Source: Gammaproteobacteria bacterium
GTDB taxonomy: Bacteria; Pseudomonadota; Gammaproteobacteria; Chromatiales; Chromatiaceae
NCBI GenBank assembly: GCA_011390365.1
Contig: JAABSM010000024.1
Coordinates: 1 to 45,005 of the forward strand
Length of the DNA stretch: 45,005 nt
Direction of reading: 5' to 3'
A program made the translations under genes and the position numbers. The stretch's first letter is position 1. Each line of letters begins with the position of its first letter. Shown here piece by piece: positions 42,924 to 45,005 of this stretch. Under the pieces are notes generated by a model. The model had not been told where the DNA came from and ran no database searches. It was given only the letters and a program-made list of their open reading frames with translations.

Positions 42924-43121
42924 TCAAGAAAATCCCCCTTCATCGTGGCACCTGGCAGCTTCCATCAAACCAACGCTGGGGGAGGAAGATTCTCGGCTTG
43001 CTTTATAAAAGGCTTCGAAATCAGCCGCCTCCAGCGTAATCGATACTGGTTTACAAATTTCCACCGGGAAGCTCTTCCGGGTCTTCCGCATTACAGACTT
43101 TTTAAAACCGCGATCACTCAT
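42924..43121 (-). CDS. Small ORF overlapping the rlmD stop (doubtful)
   Basis: 65 codons. The ATG overlaps the rlmD stop as ATGA, which is the form of a coupled gene, but the sequence MSDRGFKKSVMRKTRKSF has no family I recognise and includes a small hairpin (CCGGAAGAGCTTCCCGG near 43070). The gap 42690-43117 otherwise shows nothing. It could be a decayed gene or chance. Confidence 0.3.
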   Translation of the reverse strand: MSDRGFKKSVMRKTRKSFPVEICKPVSITLEAADFEAFYKASRESSSPSVGLMEAARCHDEGGFS

Positions 43122-44461
43122 AACACACGCTCGAACAGAGCAATCGACTCCACATGCGCGGTGTGGGGAAACATATCCATGACGCCGGCGGCGAGCAGTT
43201 TGTAGCCGTGGCGATTGACCAGCTCGCCGGCGTCCCGAGCCAGGGTGGAGGGGTAGCAGGAGACGTAGACGATGCGCTCAACGCCCAGCTTGGGCAGGTG
43301 CTCCAGCACCTCCAGCGCGCCGGAGCGGGGCGGATCGAGGAGGGCCTTGTCGAAGCTTTCCAGCATCCAGGGCTCCTTGTTCAGGGATTCGTAGAGATTG
43401 GCGGTGAAGTAGCGGGTATTGGTGATGCCGTTGCGTTCGGCGTTCAAGCGGGCGCGCTGGACCAACCCGGCGTCGCCCTCCACCCCCACCACCTCGGCGG
43501 CGCGGCGCGCCAGTGGCAGGGTGAAGTTGCCCAGGCCGCAGAAGAGATCCAGCACCTTGTCGTCCGCTTGCGGGTCCAGCAATTCCAGGGCGCGGTTCAC
43601 CATCAGCCGGTTGAGATCGTAGTTGACCTGGGTGAAGTCTTCGGGACGGAACTCGATGGTGATATCCTCGTCGGGCAGGGCGTAACGCAGCGCGGCCCCT
43701 GACTTCCCCTGACTCAAGGGGCGCACCGTCTCCGGCCCGCCATCCTGGATCCAGATCTCGATTCCCGCCCCCTCGCCAAATTCCAGCAGGGCCTTTCCGT
43801 CGTCCTCGCTCAGCGCTTCGAGGATGCGAAAGATGAAGATGCAGCCCTCATCCCCCATCGCCAATTCGATCTGGGGGATGCGATCGCGAATGGAGAGGCC
43901 ATCGATCAGCGCGCCGATCTCCTCCAGGTGTTCCCCCACCAACGGGTGGAGCACCTCGCAGCGAGTCAGATCCGCCAGATAGGGGGTGCCTCGCTCGCGA
44001 AAGCCCACCAGCACCTTGCCCTTCTTGGGCACGTACTTGACCCCCAGGCGCGCCTTGCGGCGGTAGCCCCAGGGCTGCTCCAGACGCAATGGCGGGAGCA
44101 CTTCGGCGACCTCGACCTTGCCGATATGGTTGAGGGCGTCAAGGAGGATCTCCTGCTTGGCGAGGATCTGTTTGCGGGAGTCGAGATGCTGCAAGGCGCA
44201 GCCGCCGCACACCCCGAAGTGGGGGCATAACGGCTCGACCCGATCCGGCGAGGGATTATTCTCCACCGATACGGCGATCCCCTCATCCAGCTTGCTGCGC
44301 TTGCCGATGTAGCGAAACATCACCCGCTCGCCGGGCAAGCCGCCATGGATGAAGGTCACCTTGCCGTCGACATGGGCGACTCCGCGGCCATCATGGGCGA
44401 GGGATTCGATCTCCGCCGCGACCGGATCGACGGGGAGTTTCTTGCGTCGGCGTCTTGCCAT
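43118..44461 (-). CDS. rlmD: 23S rRNA (uracil(1939)-C(5))-methyltransferase
   Basis: SAM-dependent methyltransferase that makes m5U1939 in 23S rRNA. 447 residues. An N-terminal TRAM domain (about 12-70) is followed by the Fe-S cluster cysteines C-x5-C-x2-C (PHFGVCGGC) with a fourth at TRCEVLH. The catalytic domain keeps SAM motif DLFCGLGNFTLP, DPPRSG and the nucleophile in YVSCYPSTLARD. Length and motifs are standard. It starts at 44461 with AGGAC upstream. No partner genes are needed. Confidence 0.95.
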   Translation of the reverse strand: MARRRRKKLPVDPVAAEIESLAHDGRGVAHVDGKVTFIHGGLPGERVMFRYIGKRSKLDEGIAVSVENNPSPDRVEPLCPHFGVCGGCALQHLDSRKQILAKQEILLDALNHIGKVEVAEVLPPLRLEQPWGYRRKARLGVKYVPKKGKVLVGFRERGTPYLADLTRCEVLHPLVGEHLEEIGALIDGLSIRDRIPQIELAMGDEGCIFIFRILEALSEDDGKALLEFGEGAGIEIWIQDGGPETVRPLSQGKSGAALRYALPDEDITIEFRPEDFTQVNYDLNRLMVNRALELLDPQADDKVLDLFCGLGNFTLPLARRAAEVVGVEGDAGLVQRARLNAERNGITNTRYFTANLYESLNKEPWMLESFDKALLDPPRSGALEVLEHLPKLGVERIVYVSCYPSTLARDAGELVNRHGYKLLAAGVMDMFPHTAHVESIALFERVL

Positions 44462-44854
44462 GGGGTGAGTTGTCCTGAGTTGTTTAATCGAAGGTCTTCG
44501 TGGATCGCCGAGCTGAGCTCCGCCAGAACCGTTTACGCTGGTTCCCGCGCGCCGCGCCGCACGTTTGCATGGCTACCACAGTCACTATTCAGGATACGAA
44601 TTAGACAGGATTAACAGGATTTTGAGGATTGACATGATGTGATTGCGGTGCCGGCTGGGAGTTGATGTATGCCCATCCCGGAACATGGCGACATCAGCTC
44701 GTTACACCAGGATATTGTTCGCGAACTGAGCATCCTGTAAATCCTGAGAAATCCTGTTAATCCTGTCTATTCTCCTTATTGCACGGTCATGCTGAATAGT
44801 AACCTACCACACAGAGATGACGGCGCGGCGCGCCGGATGGGGTTCCCATGCGGC
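44462..44854. repeat. Gene-free right end with inverted AATCCTGTTAATCCTG repeats
   Basis: AGACAGGATTAACAGGAT (44603-44620) and its exact reverse complement (44751-44768) face each other 130 bp apart, each flanked by decayed AATCCTG units (for example 44740-44750). No gene is supported between rlmD and the window end. Confidence 0.7.
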
Positions 44855-45005
44855 GAGACTGTGAAAGTATTCTGTCTTTCTCCCTCTCCCTTTGGGAGAG
44901 GGCCGGGGTGAGGGCATGATTCGAGCGCAAGTGCTTGATTCTTGCCCTCACCCCAACCCCTCTCCCTCGGGGAGAGGGGCTTTTTCAGAATACTTTCACA
45001 GTCTC
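44855..45005. repeat. Composite inverted repeat with two facing CCCTCTCCC hairpins
   Basis: GAGACTGTGAAAGTATTCTG (44855-44874) is repeated as an exact reverse complement at 44986-45005. Inside are two CCCTCTCCC elements pointing at each other (about 44880-44916 and 44944-44981), each with a GGGGTGAGGGC tail. The whole 151 bp is one large near-palindrome and may continue beyond the window. Confidence 0.85.

Overview
The window looks like GC-rich gammaproteobacterial chromosome, probably from a sulfur-oxidising or purple-sulfur relative (Chromatiales/Thiotrichales type). The evidence is a ribonuclease T gene (a gammaproteobacterial enzyme), a gammaproteobacterial-type LexA box (CTGT-N8-ACAG) at dnaE2, and a two-partner-secretion haemagglutinin beside a CHAT-domain gene, a pairing I associate with these sulfur bacteria and with cyanobacteria. 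No rRNA, tRNA or CRISPR array was seen, and species is not claimed.

Layout. (1) 1-10.1 kb: the 3' part of a BREX phage-defence operon (type 2 or 6), reading pglY/brxC-family ATPase (5' end outside the window), pglZ, brxD, brxHI. The operon is interrupted between pglZ and brxD by a REP-associated tyrosine transposase (RAYT) inside perfect 34-bp inverted repeats; a further REP palindrome sits between brxD and brxHI. (2) 10.1-11.0 kb: a gene-free scar with the 3' end (domain V) of a group II intron and a CCCTCTCCC-type hairpin repeat. (3) 11.0-13.6 kb: a PAS-PAS-PAS-GGDEF-EAL cyclic-di-GMP protein on the minus strand. (4) 13.8-23.2 kb: a filamentous-haemagglutinin exoprotein (TpsA), its outer-membrane transporter (TpsB) and an exported TPR-CHAT protease-like protein. 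(5) 23.3-34.5 kb: an Rpn-family nuclease, gnd-zwf, two response-regulator genes with an AEC transporter, a Uma2-like/DUF6946-like protein, and a housekeeping group ppa - phosphodiesterase - engB - TauE/SafE permease. (6) 34.5-38.3 kb: an error-prone polymerase gene, dnaE2, under a LexA box. It carries about 590 bp of repeat-derived sequence in frame. (7) 38.5-45.0 kb: a LEA-like exported protein, rnt, an SQR-like flavoprotein, a BrnT/antitoxin/HicA cluster, an AT-rich orphan secreted protein, rlmD, and a repeat-rich right end.

How parts work together. The BREX genes would act as one defence system with pglX and the other missing genes expected to the left. TpsB should export TpsA, and the CHAT protein follows in the same direction. 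Gnd and Zwf carry out the oxidative pentose-phosphate steps. DnaE2 is the SOS-induced mutagenic polymerase.

The theme that cuts across the window is repeat invasion. At least four families of short palindromic repeats occur: the AAGC-AGAGCTT REPs, the CCCTCTCCC/GGGAGAGGG hairpins (seven copies), the GGCGGATAAGCG..CGCATCCGCC hairpins (four copies) and AGTCC-loop-GGACT hairpins. Some lie within coding sequence without breaking the frame (dnaE2, the CHAT gene).
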